Shown: piece after piece, positions 53,667 to 61,463 of the stretch | How positions within the stretch are numbered: position 1 is the first letter of the stretch | Layout of the letters: each line of letters opens with the position of its first letter | DNA from: Cellvibrionaceae bacterium | Lineage (GTDB): Bacteria > Pseudomonadota > Gammaproteobacteria > Pseudomonadales > Cellvibrionaceae | NCBI GenBank assembly: GCA_021151695.1 | Contig: JAGKWU010000010.1 | Location: forward strand, 248,001-312,000 | DNA length: 64,000 nt | Direction of reading: 5' to 3' | Notes under the pieces: generated by a model | Databases searched by the model: none | What the model was told of the DNA's origin: nothing | Seen by the model: only the letters and a program-made list of their open reading frames with translations | Program-made: the position numbers and the translations under genes

Positions 53667-53728
53667 CAGGGCGGGTGAAGTGGTTTCAGGGGTGTGTTAA
53701 CTCACAGCGTAGCTTGATGTAAATTTTT
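53667..53728 (+). pseudogene. Remnant of the 3' end of an SgcJ-like gene
   Basis: The segment from GGGCGGGTGAAGTGGTTT through CACAGCGTAGCTTGATGTAAATTTTT aligns with the last bases of the intact gene at 52250-52690 and its 3' flank (GGGCGAGGTGGTTTT...CACAGCGTAGATTGATGTAAATTTT). One base is missing, so no frame is kept. Its left edge falls exactly at the end of the family A repeat copy. Confidence 0.65.
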
Positions 53729-53761
53729 TAGTTTTATTAATTAATAATTTGAGCGCCTAAT

Positions 53762-53944
53762 TTGAATTTTAAAAATATAAATCCAGCTTTCGTTGTTTAT
53801 ATTGCAGGTATAGTTTTGCTTGGACTTTTCTGCAATGACTTAAAGCAAGCTTTAGGTGGAAAACTGTTGTTTTTTTCTGTCGTGATTGGCTACCTGCTGG
53901 TTTTGCGCTTAATTGGCCACTTCTTGTCAAAAAGTAAGGGTTAG
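53762..53944 (+). CDS. Small membrane protein, TTG start
   Basis: A 60-residue protein with two predicted membrane helices (about 8-25, FVVYIAGIVLLGLFC; about 34-55, KLLFFSVVIGYLLVLRLIG) and a basic end (SKSKG). The only start is TTG at 53762 and no strong ribosome site is visible, so it could be spurious; the paired hydrophobic segments with a charged loop are the evidence for a real product. Function unknown. Confidence 0.45.
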   Translation: MNFKNINPAFVVYIAGIVLLGLFCNDLKQALGGKLLFFSVVIGYLLVLRLIGHFLSKSKG

Positions 53945-53945
53945 C

Positions 53946-53990
53946 GTAGGTTGGAGCGGGGTGCGCAGGTGAGCGAAGTGTCTTCCGACA
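53946..53990. repeat. Dispersed repeat, family B, half copy
   Basis: GTAGGTTGGAGCGGGGTGCG...GAGCGAAGTGTCTTCCGACA matches the left arm of the family B repeat at 5709-5793. The right arm is absent. Confidence 0.65.
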
Positions 53991-54046
53991 GTTCGAGATA
54001 GGTCCACACCAAAAGATCAAAAGCAATCAAGAAAAGGAGAATTTGT

Positions 54047-54475
54047 ATGAGCAGCAAAGAAGATTCAACACAGCGAGAAAGTATTTTTCTCGCTCCTGGC
54101 GATGGACGCTCATATCCCATGGGCAGAATCAGTGCAATTTTTAAAGCCGATGCTGAAGAAACGGAAAATCGCTATTCCATTTCAGAGTGGTGGTTGGAGC
54201 CAAACACCCAAGGGCCGGGTGCGCATTCACATGAAGAGGATGATGCGTTTTATGTTTTGGAAGGCACCATGAGTTTTCTTTTGGGGGATCGCTGGGTTGA
54301 TGCGCCGAAAGGTTCTTTTGTGTTGGCACCGGGAGGGATGATCCATGATTTTCAAAATAGAAGCTCAAAGATAGCCGGGGTTTTAAATATATCGGCTCCA
54401 GGTAATTTCGAAGTGAATATGCCGGGGATTGTTGATTGGTTTGCGGAGCATCCACCTGGTAATGCAGTTGATTGA
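54047..54475 (+). CDS. Cupin-domain protein
   Basis: A 142-residue single-domain cupin. Motif 1 is GPGAHSHEEDDAFYVLEGTMSF and motif 2 is APGGMIHDFQNRS; the two histidines and the glutamate of motif 1 and the histidine of motif 2 can bind a metal. Such proteins may be dioxygenases, isomerases or sensors; the substrate is not clear. Its ATG follows AAGGAGAA. It stands alone among repeats. Confidence 0.85.
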   Translation: MSSKEDSTQRESIFLAPGDGRSYPMGRISAIFKADAEETENRYSISEWWLEPNTQGPGAHSHEEDDAFYVLEGTMSFLLGDRWVDAPKGSFVLAPGGMIHDFQNRSSKIAGVLNISAPGNFEVNMPGIVDWFAEHPPGNAVD

Positions 54476-54785
54476 AAAATTCTTGCGGTAGCTTGCGTCC
54501 CTACGTTTTTGTCAGCCTGCGCGACCTGCCCCAACAATTCTGACTTGCAGTTCACGATATACTTTAACGTAAATCCATGTTGGGGTGCAGCTTGCTTTCG
54601 CAAGCCTTACCGCCAACCTACCAGTGCGTGGCTTGGGAATGCTACTCAGGGGCTGCTCCCAAGCTGGAGCGTTGGAGCGAGAGAAAGACGTTGCGTATTA
54701 CGCTTTGCTTTAAATATGCCCTACATTTAAAGTGCTGGGCCAATGTTGGTTGTGAATCAACGTTTATGTAAAAAGTGAGAGCCTA
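54476..54785. other. Repeat-bearing gap (family C copy 2)
   Basis: About 310 bases without a supported gene. A family C element at about 54625-54680 reads GGCTTGGGAATGCTAC...GCTCCCAAGCTGGAGC. Earlier, CCCCAACAATTCTGACTTG...CATGTTGGGG (54530-54585) can pair and resembles CCCCAACAACTCTTG at 53475, another short repeat. Confidence 0.5.
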
Positions 54786-55571
54786 TTGAAAATAATCGAC
54801 ATGATGGTAGGGATTTCCAATGGAAATATTTTTGTCCGAAAATGGATTCCTGATGGCGTAGCATCCCTTCCAATAATCTTGCTGCATGATTCGTTGGGCA
54901 GCGTTGAGTTATGGCGAGACTTTCCGGCCGCGTTGGCACATGCGACACAGCGAGTTGTCATTGCCTATGATCGCCTTGGGTTTGGAAAATCCTCACTGCG
55001 CACCGAACCAATCGAGATCAGCTTTATTGATGATGAGGCCAGGTTTAATTTGCCGGCAGTTGTGGCCGCGCTTGGAATAGATAAATATATTTTGTTTGGT
55101 CATAGCGTCGGCGGCGCTATGGCATTGGTGGCTGCGGCATTGCAGGGTGATAATTGTGTTGCGATTATTTCCGAATCAGCTCTGGTGTTTGTAGAAGATT
55201 GCGCGGTTGCAGAGATCAGAAAAGCGAAGCAGGATTTTGCAGACGAAAACCTGTTTGGAAAACTGGCTAAGTGGCACGGTGAACGAACCAGATGGGTATT
55301 GGATGCATGGACAGGTATGTGGCTTTCCGATGAATTCAAGCACTGGACGCTTGATGCGTATCTCACGCAAATTCACATCCCTTTGTTGGCCATTCATGGT
55401 GAATCTGACGAGTATGGTTCTTGTGCCTCTCCACGTCATATCATTCAATCCGTCCGCGGCCCCGCCAAAATGGAAATCATCCCCGCCAGCGGCCATTTTC
55501 CTCATCGCGAAAATCAGGAAAAAATAGTTTCATTGGTTTGTGCCTTTTTGGAAGGCAATCAGATTTCCTGA
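54786..55571 (+). CDS. Alpha/beta-fold hydrolase
   Basis: A 261-residue cytoplasmic hydrolase. The nucleophile elbow is GHSVGG (Ser at about 106), the acid is in HGESDEYG and the histidine in SGHFPHRE, completing a catalytic triad. The oxyanion region is LLHDSLGSVELW. TTG at 54786 gives the longest product; ATG at 54801 is a possible alternative. The substrate is unknown. It is convergent with the EF-hand gene. Confidence 0.87.
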   Translation: MKIIDMMVGISNGNIFVRKWIPDGVASLPIILLHDSLGSVELWRDFPAALAHATQRVVIAYDRLGFGKSSLRTEPIEISFIDDEARFNLPAVVAALGIDKYILFGHSVGGAMALVAAALQGDNCVAIISESALVFVEDCAVAEIRKAKQDFADENLFGKLAKWHGERTRWVLDAWTGMWLSDEFKHWTLDAYLTQIHIPLLAIHGESDEYGSCASPRHIIQSVRGPAKMEIIPASGHFPHRENQEKIVSLVCAFLEGNQIS

Positions 55572-55596
55572 TTTTTTGAGGAGGGTAAATGTGAGT

Positions 55597-55620
55597 CGCT
55601 CCCAAGAAGGCTTGGGAGCG
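55597..55620. terminator. Hairpin between convergent genes (family C element)
   Basis: Perfect 10-base stem CGCTCCCAAG/CTTGGGAGCG with an AAGG loop, between the hydrolase (plus) and EF-hand (minus) genes. It is a family C repeat that may have been adopted as terminator; no long T run follows. Confidence 0.6.
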
Positions 55621-55631
55621 AAGTAACGCAA

Positions 55632-56552
55632 TTACGCCGATGCCGATAGCGTTTGTGTGCTGGTCTCATCATTAGCAGCGCTGGTATTTAAACCATAGGT
55701 TTTCACCAACTGCAAAATTTGACGTGAAAGCTCTGCGCCCAATTCGGATTTACTCGTAGTAGACGACGCATTGCTGTCATCTGCTTTGGTGGAATCTTCT
55801 TTGGTTGCCAATTGCGATAATAAATAATCTACCGCTTCTTTCGCACTTACTTTGCCATCGCCATTGGTATCTGCCGGATCGGTGGATGCGCTGGCTGATT
55901 TTGTTTCACTGTCGCCACTTGCACCACCTGCTGGAGGCATTCCACCGGGTGGTGGTCCCCCAGCACCTTGTGGCCCGCCCGCGCCCTGTGGTCCACCGCC
56001 GGCTTCAGGGCCTTCCAGATCATTTGCTTTGGCGTAGGCCATGGCTTCATCGCGGTTTACTTTGCCGTTGCCATCGGTATCGGCCTCGGTAAAGTTTGCG
56101 GCGATTTCAGCCATAAAAGTTGAACGTTTGGAATCTGTTGAACTTGTGTCTTGCGACATTTTTGTCAATTGATCCAACGTAAAACCTTCGTCAGCACCTT
56201 TTTCGCCACCATGCTCTTTACTGCCACGTACACGCATGGATGCGGCGAGGTTATCCATTTTGTCCATCAGCGATTGCAGGGTATTACCTAATTCTGTTTT
56301 GGTAATCTTGCCGTCGCCGTCCGCATCCATAGCGCTAAACATTTCATCAGCGCTTGCGGTGGATGTTGAGTTGGTACTGGTTGCGGTTAATGCAGTTTGC
56401 AGCTCACTTTTATCGAGAAAGCCTTGTTGCTTGGTATCGAGCTTATTGAACAGCTCATCCACCACCGACGAGGTTTGCGCTTTCTGGGTATTTTTAACGC
56501 TGGCATAACTCGCTAGCGTTGATGAACCCGAAAGGCTACTTATGCTACTCAT
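55632..56552 (-). CDS. EF-hand calcium-binding protein
   Basis: A 306-residue protein. The frame is open upstream, but GGGAGGTAG before the ATG at 56552 sets the start (MSSISSLSGSS). Four EF-hand loops are visible: LDTKQQGFLDKSE (degenerate), MDADGDGKITKTE, ADTDGNGKVNRDE and ADTNGDGKVSAKE. A Gly/Pro-rich segment (GGGPQGAGGPPPGGMPPAGG) lies between the third and fourth loops. No signal peptide is seen; leaderless export or a cytoplasmic role is possible. Similar multi-EF-hand proteins occur in Xanthomonas and related plant-associated bacteria. Confidence 0.88.
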   Translation of the reverse strand: MSSISSLSGSSTLASYASVKNTQKAQTSSVVDELFNKLDTKQQGFLDKSELQTALTATSTNSTSTASADEMFSAMDADGDGKITKTELGNTLQSLMDKMDNLAASMRVRGSKEHGGEKGADEGFTLDQLTKMSQDTSSTDSKRSTFMAEIAANFTEADTDGNGKVNRDEAMAYAKANDLEGPEAGGGPQGAGGPQGAGGPPPGGMPPAGGASGDSETKSASASTDPADTNGDGKVSAKEAVDYLLSQLATKEDSTKADDSNASSTTSKSELGAELSRQILQLVKTYGLNTSAANDETSTQTLSASA

Positions 56553-56962
56553 AGCTACCTCCCTACAGGTTGTATTAAGCGAGCGGTTACTTGCTTTATG
56601 CTTTGCTCGCGCTTCTGATAAACCAATTTCAGTTTCCGGGAATTGGCATAGCTGCAAAGCAAACTATCGGCCACGGGTTTGGCTTCTTCAAACGGGAAAG
56701 TCTGTATTCACAGTCTTTGCAAGCTTCTTACACAATGTTTGTGCAATTGGTGCGTTAATGGAGATTAGACCGCCATAAACGTCACTAAAATTATGGCGTG
56801 TAGAAAAGTGGCACTGCTGTTGATTGTCGACTGGAATTGCCATATTTTGCCGTTTCGGCAAGATGTTGCCGCTCGCCGGTTAATGGTGGCGGTATTGCAG
56901 TCTCAACTTGAATTGAAAAGTTTTTCTAAAAATTACATCACTTATTTATTTGAGTTAGCGAA
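56553..56962. other. Intergenic region with one hairpin
   Basis: About 410 bases between divergent genes. A perfect 8-base hairpin CGCCATAA/TTATGGCG lies at 56771-56798. A 74-codon open frame at 56793 has no good start context and no recognisable product, so no gene is called. Confidence 0.45.
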
Positions 56963-57394
56963 ATGCACATTACTACGACTTATAGTGAGCCGGAGTTTCG
57001 GCAATTCAAAACATTGATTGCTGATCAATGGCCCCATGCGGAGCTTCCTGATTGGCATCAGGATGGATCAAAACTTCCCAAAGCAATATTGGCCGTAATT
57101 AGTAGTTCAGTGATGGGTAATTCAGTAATAGGCGGCTTGTCTTTTCTTTGGTATCCCAAACCCGGCGGCGGCCAATTGGCGTTGTGGATAAATACACTGT
57201 TCATTGCTCCCTTTCACCGAAGATCCGGCGTTGCCAGTGCGCTGGTTCAATTTGCAATGAACGAGCATGCGCAGGCGCGAGAAATTTTTGTGTACACCAC
57301 TGTGCCCGGTCTCTATTTAAAGCTGGGTTGGTCTTTGGTATCGGTTGATGGCGAAAATCATGTGCTGAAGTACATGTTTCGAGGTGGAAGTTGA
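56963..57394 (+). CDS. GNAT-family N-acetyltransferase
   Basis: A 143-residue acyltransferase using acetyl-CoA. The core motif is WINTLFIAPFHRRSGVASALVQFAM (pyrophosphate-binding loop R-R-S-G-V-A). The C-terminal YLKLGWSLV is the usual motif B. The acceptor is unknown. Its stop codon overlaps the ATG of the methyltransferase remnant that follows. Confidence 0.87.
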   Translation: MHITTTYSEPEFRQFKTLIADQWPHAELPDWHQDGSKLPKAILAVISSSVMGNSVIGGLSFLWYPKPGGGQLALWINTLFIAPFHRRSGVASALVQFAMNEHAQAREIFVYTTVPGLYLKLGWSLVSVDGENHVLKYMFRGGS

Positions 57395-57581
57395 TGAGCG
57401 ATTTCAAAGATCATGTTTCGTCGGGCAGTGCGGGTTATGCCTCTGCGGTGAAAGCAGCAACTAAAGCGCTGGGTAAAAATCCGGTGGATGACTTGCGCTG
57501 ATGTTGGGTAAAGCCTGGGACAATGGCGAAACCCGGCGTCGCGTGGTTTGGCCGTTGTCGGGACGTATCGGTCGGGTGTGA
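57394..57581 (+). pseudogene. Internally deleted SAM-dependent methyltransferase remnant
   Basis: The first 35 codons from ATG 57394 read MSDFKDHVSSGSAGYA..., the usual start of small class I methyltransferases (DFKDHFSG-like), and stop at 57501. A shifted frame then reads LGKAWDNGETRRRVVWPLSGRIGRV and stops at 57581; that is the usual end of the same family (RRVVWPL-LRVGRV). About 200 central residues, including the whole SAM-binding fold, are missing. A real enzyme cannot be made. The gene overlapped the GNAT gene by one base and was probably its operon partner. Confidence 0.7.
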
Positions 57582-57605
57582 GCTATAAACGCGAGCAGTT
57601 TTAAT

Positions 57606-60600
57606 TTAGAGGCGCGAGACTTCCGTCCACGCCCGGTCCGGTTTCCAGTTGGCGACCCAGATGGGAATATTGTTAGCGGGCATGGGGCGCGCAATACCAT
57701 AGCCCTGGGCGAGTTGGCAGCCTTGGGCAATGAGCAGTTGGCCGTGGGCGACAGATTCCACGCCCTCGGCAATCACTTCGCGATGAAATGCCTGAGCCAG
57801 GCCTATAACGCCGCGCACAATGGCGAGGTCATCCGGGTCTTCAAGCATGTCGCGCACAAAGCTCTGGTCGATCTTCAACTGGCGTGCCGGCAGGTGGCGC
57901 AGGTAGGTGAGGGATGAATAGCCTGTGCCGAAATCATCCACCGCAAACTCCACCCCCAAATCACTGCAGTCGCGAATAAGCTGGGCAATTTTCGATAAGT
58001 CATCAAGCGCGCTGGTTTCGACAATTTCCAAAGTGAGCTGATTGGGGCGAACCTCAGGATGCAGCGCAAGCAATTCGGCCAAGTGCAGGGCAAAATCCCG
58101 TCGTTGCAGTTGTTGCGCGCTGACATTCACGCTTAACGCCAAATCCAGTCCGTCCTTACGCCACTGGCTTAATTGATCCAGAGCGTGGTCTATTACCCAA
58201 TCGCCCAACTCGATCATCAGGCTGTGGTCTTCAATGATGGGCAGGAAGCTGCCGGGTGCCAGCAGCCCATGGTCGGGATGTTGCCAGCGGATAAGCGCCT
58301 CCATCCCTATGACGGCACCGGTGCACATGTTGACCTTGGGTTGGTAGTGGAGCACGAATTCGTCTTTATCGAGGGCGCGGCGTATGTGCTCGAGGCTTTC
58401 TCGCTGGGTTTTCACTGCAACATCGCGTGCGACGTCGAACAGGTGATAGCAATTTTTACCGGCTTGCTTGGCCAGATACATAGCCTGATCGGCATGGCGC
58501 ATTAGCTGATCGGGATCGGCACCATCTTGCGGATAGAGGGTTACGCCTATACTGGCCGACACCTGCAAGGGCAAATTGCCGACGATGGCTGGTTCGGCTG
58601 CGGCCTTGAGCAGGCGTTTCAGCACTGGCTCGTAGTCATCGGCCAGATTCAAATCCACCAGTACCACTACGAACTCGTCGCCGCCAATACGCGCCATGGT
58701 ATCGCCTTCGCGCAGGGCGGCTTTCAGGCGCTCGGCCAGTATGACCAGCAACTCGTCGCCCACTGTGTGGCCGTGGCTGTCATTGACGGCTTTGAAGCCA
58801 TCCAGATCTATATACAAGACGGCCAGCGAGTTACTGGCGCGGTGGCTATGGGCTATGGCTTGTTGCAAGCGATCAGCCAGCAACACGCGATTGGGCAGGC
58901 CGGTGAGGGCGTCGTAATGGGCGATATGCTCCAGTTGGCGTTGGTGCTCTTTGAGCGGGGTGATATCGGTAAACAAGCTGACGTAGTTGATGGTATTGCC
59001 TGCGCTGTCGCGCACGGCGCTGATGGTTTCCATAAAGGCCAGCACCTGGCCGTCTTTGTGGCGGTTCCATATCTCGCCAGACCAGTGGCCTTTGACCTCC
59101 AGCTCTTGCCAGAGGTTGGCAAAAAATTCCGGGGTGTGGTGGTGGGAGCGCAGCAGGTTGGGGCTCATACCTATGGTTTCATCGCGCCCATAACCGGTCA
59201 TGCGAGTAAAGGCATCGTTGATTTCTACGATGACGCCCTGGCTGTCGGTGATCATGATGCCTTCGCGCGAATGGGTAAATACGCTGGCGGCCAGGTCTAC
59301 CCGATTGCTATCGGTGGTTTTTTCGATAGCGAGGGCGGCGAGGCGCGCTTCCTGCTCAATCAGTTGCAGGTCATCGGCGGTGGGAGCGCAGGGGTAGCGG
59401 TGATAGATGGCGAAAGCGCCCAGCACCTTGCCGCTGGCCGCCACTATGGGTTCTGACCAGCAGGACGCCAGCCCGGCGTTGCGGGCCATAATGCGGTAAT
59501 TGGTCCACCAGGGATGAGTATTGATATCTTCGGTAATGGCGCGTTGGCCAGTAGCAGAGGCGGTGCCACAGGCGCCTTTGCCAAAGCCAATAATTTCGCC
59601 GTTGATGGCCTCCACATAAAAGGGCGGCAGGCTGGGCGCGGCACCATGGCTCAGGTGCAAGCCCTCCTCATCCAACAGCAATATGCTGCAGATAGCGCCG
59701 GGGTTAATCGCCTCCACATCGCGCGCCATGCAGTGTAGTACCTGGTCCAAGGGCGCCTTTTCCGCCAGCATGGCCAATATCCGGTTGTGATGTTGCTGAA
59801 GCAGTTCGCTGCGGCGCTGGTTGGTAATGTTTTGTACCGTACCCACCATGCGCAATGGCTTGCCCTCGGCAGATCTTTCGAGGTACCCAAGGCCGTTGAT
59901 AACCCGCTCGTCGCCACTGGGCAGGCGCACACGGAACTCCAGGTGGCCGCGCGGGTTGCCGCAGATGCACGCCAGGCACCAATCCTTCATGGCCTTACGG
60001 TCATCCGGCGGCAGCAGGTTGAAAAACGCCTGGGCGTTGAGATTGAAGTTGCTAGGGGATACACCAAACAGGTGATACGTCTGGTCGGACCAGCGCATTT
60101 CGTTGCTGGAGAGATCCCAGCTCCAGCTGCCGATTTCGGCGATACGCTGTGATTCGGATAGCATTGCCTCCTTTTCCTTGAGGGCTTTTTCCCGTGCTTT
60201 TTGCTCGGTGATGTCCTGGTAGATACCCGTCAGCCGGACGGGTTTGCCGTTTTCCATTTCGGCGATACAGGTAGTGCGCAGGTTAATTTTGCGCCCTTTC
60301 ATGGTGTACTTTTCGACTTCCACATCAAACACAGTGCCATCCTTGATTGCTCGCATCAGCGCGGGCTGGATGATGGCGCGTGATTCCGGTGGATAGTATT
60401 CAAAATTCGGGTCCAGCACCGGGGTGTATTCCTCTGGGCTGGTATCGTGGATGCGGTAGGTCTCGGCGCTCCAGGAAACATGGCGAGTGGCTATGTCCAC
60501 TTCAACACTGCCCACATGAGCGATGGACTGCGAAGCTTCCAGCAAGCGAGTGCTGGTTACCAATTGCTGCTCGGCGTTTTTGTAGGGGGTGATATCTGTG

Positions 60601-61142
60601 TGTATGCCCACCATGCGCAGGGCTTTACCATTGTTGTCGCGGCTTACTACCATGCCGCGCGCTAGTACCCACTGGTAGTCGTTATCGCTGCGTCGCAAGC
60701 GCTGGCTGCAAATAAACGTTGCTGTGCGGCCTTCAAGGTGGTTTTCAATACAGCTGAGGGTATCTTCCAGATCGTCCGGGTGAACTCGCTCAATCCAGTC
60801 ATCATAGTAACTGCCGATTTCCTCCTGGGTCAGGCCGTTTGCTTCTTTCCACAGAGATGAGTAGCTGACGTGTCCGCTGGGGATATCCCAATCCCAGACG
60901 CCATCGCCTGAGGCTTGCAGCGCAAGCTTCCAGAGCATATCGCTTTGACTGTAGTTGTCGCGCTGCAGTATCAGCGCCTGGTGATAGGTTTCGATCACGC
61001 GGTTGAGGCGGGCCAAATCGGGGCGAGTTTCCAGGTAGGCGTCAACCTCCTGGGCCGGCAAGCGGGCCTGGGCGCGCTGAAGTAAATCAGCAAATTCGTT
61101 GTGGTCGGGGACGAGTGTCTCCGGGTTGAAATCAGGCCTCAT
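57606..61142 (-). CDS. Multi-PAS/GAF GGDEF-EAL protein
   Basis: A 1178-residue protein of cyclic-di-GMP turnover without membrane helices. Order: N-terminal helical segment; PAS (about 68-190); PAS (about 200-320); PAS (about 330-445); GAF (about 455-610); PAS (about 616-735); GGDEF (about 735-905, motif GGDEF at 820-824, intact); EAL (about 925-1165, EAL at 948-950). The EAL set is complete: EALIRW, VNVSAQQL, EIVETSAL, VDDFGTGYSS, KIDQSFV, AEGVES. It may thus carry both activities. Five sensor domains suggest redox or ligand input. It is divergent from the YfiR-kinase gene. Confidence 0.93.
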   Translation of the reverse strand: MRPDFNPETLVPDHNEFADLLQRAQARLPAQEVDAYLETRPDLARLNRVIETYHQALILQRDNYSQSDMLWKLALQASGDGVWDWDIPSGHVSYSSLWKEANGLTQEEIGSYYDDWIERVHPDDLEDTLSCIENHLEGRTATFICSQRLRRSDNDYQWVLARGMVVSRDNNGKALRMVGIHTDITPYKNAEQQLVTSTRLLEASQSIAHVGSVEVDIATRHVSWSAETYRIHDTSPEEYTPVLDPNFEYYPPESRAIIQPALMRAIKDGTVFDVEVEKYTMKGRKINLRTTCIAEMENGKPVRLTGIYQDITEQKAREKALKEKEAMLSESQRIAEIGSWSWDLSSNEMRWSDQTYHLFGVSPSNFNLNAQAFFNLLPPDDRKAMKDWCLACICGNPRGHLEFRVRLPSGDERVINGLGYLERSAEGKPLRMVGTVQNITNQRRSELLQQHHNRILAMLAEKAPLDQVLHCMARDVEAINPGAICSILLLDEEGLHLSHGAAPSLPPFYVEAINGEIIGFGKGACGTASATGQRAITEDINTHPWWTNYRIMARNAGLASCWSEPIVAASGKVLGAFAIYHRYPCAPTADDLQLIEQEARLAALAIEKTTDSNRVDLAASVFTHSREGIMITDSQGVIVEINDAFTRMTGYGRDETIGMSPNLLRSHHHTPEFFANLWQELEVKGHWSGEIWNRHKDGQVLAFMETISAVRDSAGNTINYVSLFTDITPLKEHQRQLEHIAHYDALTGLPNRVLLADRLQQAIAHSHRASNSLAVLYIDLDGFKAVNDSHGHTVGDELLVILAERLKAALREGDTMARIGGDEFVVVLVDLNLADDYEPVLKRLLKAAAEPAIVGNLPLQVSASIGVTLYPQDGADPDQLMRHADQAMYLAKQAGKNCYHLFDVARDVAVKTQRESLEHIRRALDKDEFVLHYQPKVNMCTGAVIGMEALIRWQHPDHGLLAPGSFLPIIEDHSLMIELGDWVIDHALDQLSQWRKDGLDLALSVNVSAQQLQRRDFALHLAELLALHPEVRPNQLTLEIVETSALDDLSKIAQLIRDCSDLGVEFAVDDFGTGYSSLTYLRHLPARQLKIDQSFVRDMLEDPDDLAIVRGVIGLAQAFHREVIAEGVESVAHGQLLIAQGCQLAQGYGIARPMPANNIPIWVANWKPDRAWTEVSRL

Positions 61143-61463
61143 AAATCTCCATCTCGCGCTGTTACATCCTGAACTCCCTCGGCGGCCACCAATGGCTTTT
61201 CATGCCGCCCGAACTACTACCCGACTTGTGGCCTGGCAGCGAAATACAATATAGCAGCGGCAGCAGGCAGCTGCTGAAAACTTGAGCACTTATGACAATC
61301 CATTCTTATAGTTTGCAAAGTCCTTACCTGATGCGCATTCAAAAAAATACCTGTGGCAGCTAAATTTGCCCTTGGTCGCTGCTACCATCCCGTTTGTTAA
61401 CCAGTTATGCTTCGGCGTGATAACTTTTTTGCAAGGGAAAGCATCATCAGGGTTTAACGCTAC
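61143..61463. other. Divergent intergenic region
   Basis: About 320 bases between the GGDEF-EAL gene (minus) and the YfiR-kinase gene (plus). It must carry both promoters. No clear operator or RNA was recognised. Confidence 0.4.

Larger units (their letters stand above)
53439..53761. other. Repeat-rich gap with hairpin
   Basis: About 320 bases with no intact gene. They hold a hairpin (GTTGACAGCGCTT at 53528-53540 with AAGCGTTGTCAAC at 53549-53561, 12 of 13 paired), a family A repeat copy and the SgcJ-like remnant, each listed separately. Confidence 0.6.

Noticed and set aside
53762..53944. Phage holin or toxin reading of the 60-residue membrane protein
   Set aside because: Two helices alone are not evidence of a toxin or holin and no phage or antitoxin genes adjoin it; it is kept only as a low-confidence small membrane protein.
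56793..57017. 74-codon frame before the GNAT gene
   Set aside because: No ribosome site, odd composition, overlap with the GNAT start and no recognisable protein.
52098..57600. Genomic island with integrase or attachment sites
   Set aside because: The region has repeats, remnants and one AT-rich gene, but no integrase, transposase, tRNA or matching direct repeats at its borders were seen.
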